Origin: CAVQCA01 sp963710815
GTDB lineage: Bacteria > Pseudomonadota > Gammaproteobacteria > UBA9214
Reading direction: 5' to 3'
Assembly: GCA_963710815.1 (NCBI GenBank)
Contig: CAVQCA010000018.1
Location: 1-64,000, forward strand
Length of the DNA: 64,000 nucleotides
The translations under genes were made by a program, and so were the position numbers. This document shows, in pieces, positions 34,586-42,642 of the stretch. Under the pieces are notes generated by a model, which had not been told where the DNA came from, ran no database searches, and was given only the letters and a program-made list of their open reading frames with translations. The stretch's first letter is position 1. Each line of letters starts with the position of its first letter.

Positions 34586-34752
34586 AGGTGTATAATAAAA
34601 AACCTCAAGCACAATCAGTCAGTTAAATACCTGCTTTATCAGTCGCATACCGGGAACGAAACAATTCAAGCCTTTTTCTGCCAGCCACTGGGCCGACAGC
34701 TGCCTGTCGTCTACCCGGGCATGGCCATGATCGATATTGCCGAACTCCAGCC

Positions 34753-36555
34753 ATGACCGAGCGTCAAAACGTCCGCAATTTTTCGATCATCGCCCACATC
34801 GACCACGGGAAATCGACGCTGGCGGATCGGCTCATCCAGATCTGCGGTGGACTCAGCGAGCGCGAAATGTCAGCGCAGGTGCTGGATTCCATGGACCTGG
34901 AGCGGGAGCGCGGCATTACCATCAAGGCGCAAAGCGTGTCGCTCAAGTACCGTGCCCGCAACGGCGAGGATTATGTCCTGAACCTGATCGATACCCCCGG
35001 GCACGTTGATTTTTCCTATGAAGTGTCGCGATCACTGGCGGCCTGTGAAGGCGCCCTGCTGGTGGTCGACGCCGCGCAAGGGGTGGAGGCGCAGAGCGTC
35101 GCGAACTGCTATACCGCCATCGACCAGGGCCTCGAGGTGGTGCCGGTGCTGAACAAGATCGATCTGCCGGCGGCCGATCCCGAACGCGTGATTCAGGAAA
35201 TCGAGGAGATCATCGGTATCCAGGCCTCGGATGCGGTGCGGGTCAGCGCCAAGACCGGTGAAGGCGTGGTCGACATGCTGGAGTCGCTGATCCAGCGGAT
35301 ACCGCCGCCGCGGGCTGATACCGAGGCCCCGTTGCGTGCGTTGATCATCGACTCATGGTTCGACAACTATGTCGGCGTGATCTCGCTGGTCAGGATCGTG
35401 GACGGCACCCTTTCCCGTCGCAACAAGATCCGCGTCATGTCCACGGGGCGCACCTTCCAGGTTGAGAAGCTGGGCGTCTACACACCCAAACCGGAAGAGC
35501 GCGACCTGCTGCAGGCCGGTGATGTCGGCTTTGTCTTCGCCGGCATCAAGGAGATCGACGGCGCGCCCGTGGGGGACACCCTCACCCGCGTCGATCAGCC
35601 GGCGGATCAGCCCCTGCCGGGATTCATGATGGTACAGCCGCGTGTCTTCGCCGGTCTGTTCCCGATCAGTTCGGACAATTACGAGGACCTGCGCGAGGCC
35701 TTGCAGAAACTGCGGCTGAACGATGCCGCGCTGCATTATGAACCGGAAACCTCACAGGCACTCGGCTTCGGTTTCCGCTGCGGTTTTCTCGGCATGCTGC
35801 ATATGGAAATCGTGCAGGAACGACTGGAGCGGGAATATGACCTGGACCTCATCACCACCGCGCCGACGGTGGTCTACGAGATAATGACGACCCGGGGGGA
35901 GATCCTGCAGATCGACAATCCGTCCAGCCTGCCGCCCGTCAACCAGGTCGAGGAGATCCGCGAGCCGATCATCGAGGCCAGTATCCTGCTGCCCCAGGAT
36001 TATCTCGGTGCGGTCATTACGCTGTGCATCGAAAAGCGCGGCGTACAGAAGAGTCTGCAGTATCTGGGCAAACAGGTGTCCCTGCGTTATGAACTTCCCA
36101 TGAGCGAGATCGTGCTGGATTTCTTCGACCGGCTGAAGTCGGTCAGCCGAGGCTATGCCTCGTTCGATTATCATTTCGTCCGCTTCCAGCCGGCGCCGCT
36201 GGTCAAGCTTGATATACTCATCAACGGCGAGCGCGTGGACGCGCTCTCGGTCATCGTGCACCGCGACGTCGCGCAGTACCGTGGCCGGGCACTGGCGGAC
36301 AGAATGAAGGAGCTGATCCCGCGCCAGATGTACGAGGTCGCGATCCAGGCGGCAATCGGCGCCCAGATCATCGCGCGCACCACCGTGAAGGCCCTGCGCA
36401 AGAATGTCACGGCCAAGTGTTACGGCGGCGACATCACCCGCAAGCGCAAACTGCTCGAAAAACAGAAGGCGGGCAAGAAGCGCATGAAACAGTTTGGCAG
36501 GGTCGAGATTCCGCAGGCCGCCTTTCTCGCGGTGCTGCGGGTTGGTAATGAATGA
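34753..36555 (+). CDS. lepA: Elongation factor 4 (LepA)
   Basis: A 600-residue translational GTPase affecting initiation and back-translocation. G1 is AHIDHGKSTLADRL, G3 DTPGHVDF, G4 NKIDLP; the LepA-specific C-terminal domain ends in RKRKLLEKQKAGKKRMKQ. The length is normal. A TATAAT at 34591-34596 in the 167-bp gap could be a -10 box, but no good -35 is seen. It is followed by lepB. Confidence 0.98.
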   Translation: MTERQNVRNFSIIAHIDHGKSTLADRLIQICGGLSEREMSAQVLDSMDLERERGITIKAQSVSLKYRARNGEDYVLNLIDTPGHVDFSYEVSRSLAACEGALLVVDAAQGVEAQSVANCYTAIDQGLEVVPVLNKIDLPAADPERVIQEIEEIIGIQASDAVRVSAKTGEGVVDMLESLIQRIPPPRADTEAPLRALIIDSWFDNYVGVISLVRIVDGTLSRRNKIRVMSTGRTFQVEKLGVYTPKPEERDLLQAGDVGFVFAGIKEIDGAPVGDTLTRVDQPADQPLPGFMMVQPRVFAGLFPISSDNYEDLREALQKLRLNDAALHYEPETSQALGFGFRCGFLGMLHMEIVQERLEREYDLDLITTAPTVVYEIMTTRGEILQIDNPSSLPPVNQVEEIREPIIEASILLPQDYLGAVITLCIEKRGVQKSLQYLGKQVSLRYELPMSEIVLDFFDRLKSVSRGYASFDYHFVRFQPAPLVKLDILINGERVDALSVIVHRDVAQYRGRALADRMKELIPRQMYEVAIQAAIGAQIIARTTVKALRKNVTAKCYGGDITRKRKLLEKQKAGKKRMKQFGRVEIPQAAFLAVLRVGNE

Positions 36556-36617
36556 TGTCGACGGCATGCCTATAATGGCGGACGCGCGGCAATCCCCACT
36601 GAGAGAGAACAACGATT

Positions 36618-37445
36618 ATGAATTTCGATTTTCCGACCCTGCTGGTTACAGCAACTTTTATTACCGGGCTGGCATGGGGTGTGGATGCCCTGATCTGGGC
36701 TCCGCGGCGCAAACGAAAGGCCCGGCAACTGGAACAGCAGGGGATATCTCCCGATTCGCAGGAGGTCGCGGCTGCGCTCAAGGAGCCGACCTGGGTCGAG
36801 TATTGCAAGTCGTTCTTTCCGGTCATCCTCGCGGTGCTGCTGCTGCGCTCGTTTCTGGTCGAGCCGTTTCGTATCCCGTCCGGTTCGATGATGCCGACCC
36901 TGCTGGTGGGGGATTTTATTCTCGTCAACAAGTATGACTACGGGATCCGGCTGCCGGTGCTCAATACGAAGATCTTCACTATCGGTGAGCCCAAACGCGG
37001 TGATGTGGTCGTATTCAGGTATCCCAAGGATCCCTCGGTCGATTACATCAAGCGGGTAGTGGGTGTACCGGGTGACCACATCAGCTACTACAACAAGGAG
37101 CTCTACATCAATGGCAAGCCGGCCAAGCAGATCCCGGAAGGCGTCTACGTCGGCAAGGGTTCCGGGATCTCCATGTCGGGTGCCGACGAGCGTCTGGAAC
37201 AGCTGGGAGACGTCAAGCATGAGATTCTGGTGATGCCGCACACGCCCAGCATGGAAGGGGAGTACGTGGTCAAGAAAAATGAATATTTTGTCATGGGGGA
37301 CAATCGTGATAATAGTAATGACAGCCGCTATTGGGGCCCCGTACCCGAGCAGAACCTGGTGGGAAAGGCGTTTCGTATCTGGATGAACTGGGATACAGCC
37401 AACGGTGGCATAGCCTGGGACCGGATCGGCAAGAAAATTCAATAG
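36618..37445 (+). CDS. lepB: Signal peptidase I
   Basis: A 275-residue inner-membrane serine-lysine protease. Two N-terminal membrane spans flank a basic loop; the nucleophile Ser is in IPSGSMMPTL (about residue 90), the general-base Lys in YIKRVVGVPGD, and MGDNRDNSNDSRYWG is box E. It lies 62 bp after lepA, with a GAGAGAGAAC stretch before the ATG. Confidence 0.97.
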   Translation: MNFDFPTLLVTATFITGLAWGVDALIWAPRRKRKARQLEQQGISPDSQEVAAALKEPTWVEYCKSFFPVILAVLLLRSFLVEPFRIPSGSMMPTLLVGDFILVNKYDYGIRLPVLNTKIFTIGEPKRGDVVVFRYPKDPSVDYIKRVVGVPGDHISYYNKELYINGKPAKQIPEGVYVGKGSGISMSGADERLEQLGDVKHEILVMPHTPSMEGEYVVKKNEYFVMGDNRDNSNDSRYWGPVPEQNLVGKAFRIWMNWDTANGGIAWDRIGKKIQ

Positions 37446-37466
37446 GACTCACACGAGGACAACGGT

Positions 37467-37835
37467 ATGCAATCTTTGAAACGACAAAACGGTATGACTG
37501 CGATCGGCTGGCTGATCGTGCTGGCGCTGATCGGATTTTTTGTGCTGTTGACGCTCAGAATGCTGCCCTCCTATCTCGAATACTACAAGGTGGTGTCTAC
37601 GCTGGATTCACTGCAGAAGGAAGGCGCCATGTCATCACCCGCCGAAATCCGCAAGACGATCGATCGCCGCTTCAACATCAGTTATGTCGAGGCGATACAA
37701 CCCAAGGACGTCATCATCAAGCCGGTGGGCCCGAATTATCAGGTGATCGCGGACTACGAGTCGCGCAAGCATATCTTCGCCAATGTCGACGTGGTGATGA
37801 GTTTCTATAAAGAAGTCATGGTGAGCGGGCGTTGA
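37467..37835 (+). CDS. DUF4845 domain-containing membrane protein
   Basis: A 122-residue protein starting with a type IV pilin-like hydrophobic stretch (GMTAIGWLIVLALIGFFVLL) and a DUF4845 domain (YYKVVSTLDSLQKEG, IKPVGPNYQVIADYE). It is a constant neighbour of lepB and rnc in this group; function unknown. Its stop overlaps the TTG of rnc. Confidence 0.9.
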   Translation: MQSLKRQNGMTAIGWLIVLALIGFFVLLTLRMLPSYLEYYKVVSTLDSLQKEGAMSSPAEIRKTIDRRFNISYVEAIQPKDVIIKPVGPNYQVIADYESRKHIFANVDVVMSFYKEVMVSGR

Positions 37836-38515
37836 CGAGTTCGCCGGAAGCCCTGTCAAAATCACTTGGCTACCCGTTTGAGAACCCGGATCTCCTGAAG
37901 CAGGCGCTGACTCACTGCAGCGCTGGCAGCAACAATAACGAGCGCCTGGAGTTTCTCGGCGACGCGCTGCTCGGATGCGTCATCGCGGCCGAATTGTATG
38001 ATCGCTACCCGACGGCCACGGAAGGTGAATTGAGCCGCATGCGCGCCAGCCTGGTGCGGCGCGAGTCACTGGCCGGGCTGGCGCAGGGCCTGGATTTCGG
38101 CCGTTACCTGCGACTGGGTGCCGGCGAGCGCAAAAGCGGGGGGCATCACCGCAATTCCATTCTGGCCGATGCCCTCGAGGCGGTCTTCGGCGCGATCTAC
38201 CTCGACGGCGGGTTTGAGGTTTTCCGCCAGTGTCTCCTCCGGCTGTTTTCCGAAAGGTTCGCGGCCGTTGCCGACCCGGAGGCGCTCAAGGATGCCAAGA
38301 CGCGCCTGCAGGAATACCTGCAGTCCCGCCAGATGGCGCTGCCCGAGTATACGATTGTCGATGTCAGCGGTGACCCGCACGCGCAGTCCTTCCGGGTGCA
38401 ATGCTCGCTTACGGACAGTGATCTCCCGCCCGCGCAGGGCAGTGCCGGAAGCCGTCGCCAGGCCGAACAGAAGGCGGCGCGCAGGATGCTCGAACAACTG
38501 GAGAATGCGGGCTGA
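37832..38515 (+). CDS. rnc: Ribonuclease III
   Basis: A 227-residue double-strand RNA endonuclease for rRNA and mRNA processing. The signature NNERLEFLGDALLG carries catalytic acidic residues, with the second set in ADALEAVFGAIYLDGG. The C-terminal dsRNA-binding domain runs from about residue 155. TTG 37832 overlaps the DUF4845 stop. era follows 4 bp later. Confidence 0.97.
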   Translation: MTSSPEALSKSLGYPFENPDLLKQALTHCSAGSNNNERLEFLGDALLGCVIAAELYDRYPTATEGELSRMRASLVRRESLAGLAQGLDFGRYLRLGAGERKSGGHHRNSILADALEAVFGAIYLDGGFEVFRQCLLRLFSERFAAVADPEALKDAKTRLQEYLQSRQMALPEYTIVDVSGDPHAQSFRVQCSLTDSDLPPAQGSAGSRRQAEQKAARRMLEQLENAG

Positions 38516-38519
38516 ATCC

Positions 38520-39419
38520 ATGTCATCCCGGGATTATCGCTGCGGTTACATCGCCCTCGTCGGCCGGCCCAACACGGGCAAGTCGACACTGATGAACCGG
38601 CTCATCGGGCAGAAGATCAGCATCACCTCGCGGCGCCCCCAGACCACCCGCCATCGCATCCTCGGCATCAATACCCTGGAGAATGCCCAACTCATCTATG
38701 TGGACACCCCTGGCCTGCACGGCTACAACGGACGCGCCATGAACCGGTATATGAACCGCACGACCAGCCAGGTGCTTCAGGACGTGGATATCGTGGTTTT
38801 TCTCGTCGAGGGTCTGCGATGGACGTCCGATGACGAACTCGTGCTGGGGAAACTCGAAGGTCTCGGCTGCCCGGTGATACTCGCCGTCAACAAGGTGGAC
38901 CTGATCACCGACAAGGCGACCCTCCTGCCCGGTCTGCAGGTCTTGTCCCGCAAACGTGCCTTTGCGCACATCATCCCGCTCTCGGCGCGCAAGGGCGACA
39001 ATGTCGCGGAGCTGGAGCACCGCGTGGTCGAGGAGTTACCGACCGCCGCGCCGTTTTTTCCCGCAGACCAGATCACCGATCGCAGCGAGCGCTTTATGGT
39101 GGCCGAACGCATCCGGGAAAAACTCTTCCGCAAGCTGGCCAGGGAACTGCCCTACGGCGTCAGCGTGGAGGTGGAGCATTTCCGCCGTGAATCCCGGTGC
39201 ATACACATCCATGCCCTGATCTGGGTGGCGCGCCAGAGCCAGAAGAGCATCGTCGTCGGGAAGCGGGGGGAGATGCTGCGCGAAGTCGGTCAACAGGCCC
39301 GGGTCGAGATCGAGAAGATGCTGGAAAGCAAGGTAAACCTGAAGCTGTGGGTGAAGGTCAGGGAGGGTTGGGCGGATGATGAGCGGGCCTTGAAAAGCCT
39401 CGGGTATGCCGATGACTGA
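38520..39419 (+). CDS. era: GTPase Era
   Basis: A 299-residue GTPase binding the 16S rRNA 3' end during 30S assembly. G1 is GRPNTGKST, G3 DTPGLH, G4 NKVDLI; the KH domain carries IWVARQSQKSIVVGKRGEML. ATG 38520 begins MSSRDYRCGYIALVG; an upstream frame within rnc is not used. Typical rnc-era-recO order. Confidence 0.97.
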   Translation: MSSRDYRCGYIALVGRPNTGKSTLMNRLIGQKISITSRRPQTTRHRILGINTLENAQLIYVDTPGLHGYNGRAMNRYMNRTTSQVLQDVDIVVFLVEGLRWTSDDELVLGKLEGLGCPVILAVNKVDLITDKATLLPGLQVLSRKRAFAHIIPLSARKGDNVAELEHRVVEELPTAAPFFPADQITDRSERFMVAERIREKLFRKLARELPYGVSVEVEHFRRESRCIHIHALIWVARQSQKSIVVGKRGEMLREVGQQARVEIEKMLESKVNLKLWVKVREGWADDERALKSLGYADD

Positions 39420-39482
39420 CAGGACTGGCCCGTCGCCGCGGGCGGCCGGTTGCGGCGCCCGCGCGGGGTGCGGGAGGGGCAC

Positions 39483-40250
39483 ATGAGCAAACGCACCCTG
39501 ATTGTGCTCGAACCGGCCTATATACTGCATCATTACCCTTACCGGGACAGCAGCCTGTTGCTGGAAGTGTTGTCCCGGAACCATGGCCGTCTGGGCCTGG
39601 TGGCGCGCGGCGCCCGCTCGGCGCGTGCGCGCTGGTATGGTCGGCTGCAGGGATTCAGACCCCTGCTGCTGTCATGGAGCCTGCGCGGCGAACTGGGCAC
39701 CCTGACCGGTCTCGATAACCGGGACGGACAGCCGTCACTTGCCGGCAGACAACTGCTGAGCGCGTATTACCTCAATGAGTTGGTCCTGCGGCTGCTGCCA
39801 CGCCATGATCCCCATCCCGGCATCTTCGATGTCTATGAACGGACGCTACGGGAACTCGGCGGCAACGAGGAGCCGGCGTTGCGGATCTTCGAGAAACGCC
39901 TGCTCGGCGAACTGGGTTACGGTCTTATGCTCGACCGGGAGGCCGACTCGGGCCTGCCGATAGACCCGCGTGTGACCTACGAGTTCCAGCTGGAGAGGGG
40001 GCCGGTCAGATGCGATAATGCGGCGGTCACAGGGATACTTCTGCGCGGATCGAGCCTGCTCGCGCTGCACGGCGAGACGTTTGACGATCCCCAGGCCCGC
40101 CGCGACGCCAAGCGCCTGTTGCGGGCGGCACTGTCGCTTTATCTCGGTGCGCGGCCGCTCAGGACACGGGAGGTGCTGAGGCGATTGACGGTATTCGATA
40201 CGGCGGAACACGAAGCGCACAGCCGGCACGACATGAGTCAGGAGAGGTAA
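39483..40250 (+). CDS. recO: DNA repair protein RecO
   Basis: A 255-residue mediator loading RecA onto SSB-coated DNA. The N-terminal OB fold contains SRNHGRLGLVARGARSARAR, followed by the helical domain with LLSAYYLNELVLRLLP. The zinc cysteines seen in many RecO proteins are absent, as in E. coli. ATG 39483 follows GGGAGGGG. Confidence 0.95.
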   Translation: MSKRTLIVLEPAYILHHYPYRDSSLLLEVLSRNHGRLGLVARGARSARARWYGRLQGFRPLLLSWSLRGELGTLTGLDNRDGQPSLAGRQLLSAYYLNELVLRLLPRHDPHPGIFDVYERTLRELGGNEEPALRIFEKRLLGELGYGLMLDREADSGLPIDPRVTYEFQLERGPVRCDNAAVTGILLRGSSLLALHGETFDDPQARRDAKRLLRAALSLYLGARPLRTREVLRRLTVFDTAEHEAHSRHDMSQER

Positions 40251-40256
40251 CGGGTT

Positions 40257-41000
40257 ATGGATATCGGTTCGGAGCTTCTGCTGGGCGTCAATATTGATCA
40301 CGTGGCGACCCTGCGCCAGGCACGGGGCACGCGCTATCCGGATCCCGTACAGGCGGCTGTCGAGGCCGAACAGTCGGGCGCCGACAGCATCACCCTGCAC
40401 CTGCGCGAAGACCGGCGGCACATCCAGGAACGCGACGTGAGTTTGCTGAAAGACGTTCTGCAGACCCGCATGAACCTGGAAATGGCCGTCACTGAGGAGA
40501 TGCTCGCGATTGCCGGGCGACTGCAGCCGCAGGACTGCTGCCTGGTTCCGGAACGGCGGGAGGAGTTGACCACCGAGGGCGGGCTGGATGTTGCAGGCCA
40601 GCTCGCGCGCGTCACCGAGGCCTGCACGCGGCTTGCGTCGGCCGGCGTGCGGGTGTCGCTGTTCATCGACGCCGATCCCCGGCAGGTCGCCGCCGCGGCG
40701 GCGACCGGTGCGCCGTGCATCGAGATCCATACCGGGCATTACGCCGATGCCGCCACCACGGAACAACGGCAGGCGGAACTCGACCGGATTCTGGAATCCG
40801 TCAGGCTGGCCGAAGACGCTGGTCTGCGCGTGCACGCAGGTCACGGTCTGCATTACCACAATGTTCAGGTCATCTCCGCCATCCCGCAGATCCGCGAACT
40901 GAATATCGGGCATGCCATCATCGCCCGCGCGCTGTTCACCGGTCTGGCTGGGGCGGTGGCCGACATGAAACGACTGATGCGGGAAGCCAGGAGGCGATAA
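40257..41000 (+). CDS. pdxJ: Pyridoxine 5'-phosphate synthase
   Basis: A 247-residue TIM-barrel enzyme closing the vitamin B6 ring. GVNIDHVATLRQARGT, SITLHLREDRRHIQ, LVPERREELTTEGGLD and HAGHGLHYHNV are conserved active-site segments. It ends the lepA-pdxJ block 6 bp after recO; acpS, often next, is missing. Confidence 0.97.
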   Translation: MDIGSELLLGVNIDHVATLRQARGTRYPDPVQAAVEAEQSGADSITLHLREDRRHIQERDVSLLKDVLQTRMNLEMAVTEEMLAIAGRLQPQDCCLVPERREELTTEGGLDVAGQLARVTEACTRLASAGVRVSLFIDADPRQVAAAAATGAPCIEIHTGHYADAATTEQRQAELDRILESVRLAEDAGLRVHAGHGLHYHNVQVISAIPQIRELNIGHAIIARALFTGLAGAVADMKRLMREARRR

Positions 41001-41026
41001 CCAGCCTCCATCCGTAAAGAAATTAA

Positions 41027-41110
41027 TTCACCGCAAAGACGCAAAGGACGCAGAGGAATTCCTTGATAAAAAAATCAAACACTTTGCGTTCTTTGCGCCT
41101 TTGCGGTGAA
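41027..41110. repeat. CGCAAAGACGCAAAG palindromic repeat, copy 1
   Basis: The arms (41027-41056 and 41081-41110) begin TTCACCGCAAAGACGCAAAG and end in the inverted CTTTGCG...GCGGTGAA. The loop is AT-rich. It lies between pdxJ and the HPt gene. Related copies are at 45422 and 61317. Confidence 0.8.
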
Positions 41111-41135
41111 AGCGGCGATTTCGGACGGACACTGA

Positions 41136-41591
41136 CTACGTTCCACGGTAACCGCTGCAGGCCAGCAGTTCATCGATAATACGCAGGGTCTTGCCCATGG
41201 CGGCGCCTGTTTGCGCGGTATCCCCGGCGCTGAGGGCCTGCTTCAGTTCCCGCAGTGCGGTGGCCAGGTCGGCGAGTTCGCAGTACACCACGCCTCCCAG
41301 CAGCTTGTGGGCGGCCCTTGCCAGTTGCTCGTCGTTCCCGTTCCGATAGGCCGACTGCATCTCCCGGCGATGCACGGGAAGTTCCAGCAGTAACCGGGCG
41401 AACAGTTCGCTCGCCAGGGTGTCGCATGTCCTGGCTGTAACCGCGCTTTCGTCGCCGCCGTCATGAACGCCATTTCGTGTGTCCGAAGCGCCTGAGACTG
41501 TACCGTCATGTTTCACCGGCAACGGGTCACCCGCGGCGGTGATTGTTTCCTTAAACGCAGGGTGCGGGCCGCTGCGTTGCGTTTTTTCCAT
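41136..41591 (-). CDS. Stand-alone HPt phosphotransfer protein, BarA/GacS-like
   Basis: A 151-residue protein. The first ~55 residues are low-complexity and unrelated to known domains; the rest is an HPt domain with phosphoacceptor His95 in ARAAHKLLGGVVYC. The spacing LASELFARLLLELP to AHKL-G-Y closely follows the HPt of BarA/GacS hybrid kinases. No kinase or receiver domain is attached. In related genomes a barA gene often sits near cysM/rlmD, so this could be a remnant or a split-off HPt, but that is inference. ATG 41591 (MEKTQRS) is chosen. Confidence 0.75.
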   Translation of the reverse strand: MEKTQRSGPHPAFKETITAAGDPLPVKHDGTVSGASDTRNGVHDGGDESAVTARTCDTLASELFARLLLELPVHRREMQSAYRNGNDEQLARAAHKLLGGVVYCELADLATALRELKQALSAGDTAQTGAAMGKTLRIIDELLACSGYRGT

Positions 41592-41747
41592 GTGTCGCTT
41601 GCCCACGCGTAATGGTCTCCCTGACCGGTATGATATGCGTGCCGATACTAGTCGAAGCACCCGTGTATATCCACCCGCAGGCGAGCTGTCGGAGGTTTGC
41701 CCATCTTCGGTATACTAACCCGCCCTCACCTTCGACACGGGTGCCTT

Positions 41748-42638
41748 ATGCGCTACCCCACGCTTGAATCCATGATCGGCAATACTCCGCTGGTGCGTCT
41801 GCAGCGCCTGCCGGGAGATACAGGCAATACCCTGCTGGTCAAGCTGGAAGGCAACAATCCGGCCGGTTCGGTCAAGGACCGTCCGGCATACAGCATGATC
41901 CGGCACGCCGAAGCCCGTGGCGACATCAAACCGGGCGACACGCTGATCGAGGCCACCAGCGGCAACACCGGCATCGCGCTCGCCATGGTGGCGGCGATCA
42001 AGGGGTATCGCATGGTGCTGATCATGCCGGAGCACATGAGTGTGGAACGGCGCGCGGTAATGAAGGCCTTCGGAGCCGAGATCATCCTGGTGAGCAAGGC
42101 GGCGAGCATGGAGGGCGCACGCGACCTGGCGCTGGAGATGCAGGCGCGGGGGCAGGGGCGGGTACTGGACCAGTTCTCCAATCCGGACAATCCGCTGGCC
42201 CATTACGAAGGCACCGGTCCCGAGATCTGGCGCGACACAGGTGGTGCCGTCACGCATTTCGTCAGCTCCATGGGCACCACCGGTACGATCATGGGAACCT
42301 CTCGCTACCTGAAGGAAATGAACCCGGCGATCGAAATCGTCGGCGTCACACCGTCGGAGGGTTCCTCTATCCCGGGAATACGCCGCTGGCCCGAAGAGTA
42401 CCTGCCTTCTATATTCGATGCCTCCCGCGTGGATCGCACCATCGAGGTCAGCCAGGCGGAGGCGGAACGCACCACGCTGGAGCTGGCGGTAAGAGAAGGC
42501 ATCTTCGCCGGCATTTCCTCCGGCGGTGCGGTGGCGGCCGCCCTGACGCTGTCGTGCGAGGTCCGGGATGCCGTCATCGCCGTGATCATCTGCGACCGCG
42601 GCGACCGTTACCTCTCCACCGGCATTTTCCCCGACTGA
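41748..42638 (+). CDS. cysM: Cysteine synthase B
   Basis: A 296-residue PLP enzyme making cysteine (or S-sulfocysteine) from O-acetylserine. PLP Lys is in NPAGSVKDRPAYSM, the phosphate loop is EATSGNTGIALA, and RRWPEEYLP plus GIFAGISSGGA are CysM features. ATG 41748 (MRYPTLESMIGNTPL) fits; TATACT at 41711 may be a -10 box. Confidence 0.95.
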   Translation: MRYPTLESMIGNTPLVRLQRLPGDTGNTLLVKLEGNNPAGSVKDRPAYSMIRHAEARGDIKPGDTLIEATSGNTGIALAMVAAIKGYRMVLIMPEHMSVERRAVMKAFGAEIILVSKAASMEGARDLALEMQARGQGRVLDQFSNPDNPLAHYEGTGPEIWRDTGGAVTHFVSSMGTTGTIMGTSRYLKEMNPAIEIVGVTPSEGSSIPGIRRWPEEYLPSIFDASRVDRTIEVSQAEAERTTLELAVREGIFAGISSGGAVAAALTLSCEVRDAVIAVIICDRGDRYLSTGIFPD

Positions 42639-42642
42639 GCCG

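Noticed and set aside
34591..34596. TATAAT before lepA
   Set aside because: Good -10 box but no acceptable -35 hexamer at 16-18 bp, so not called as a promoter.
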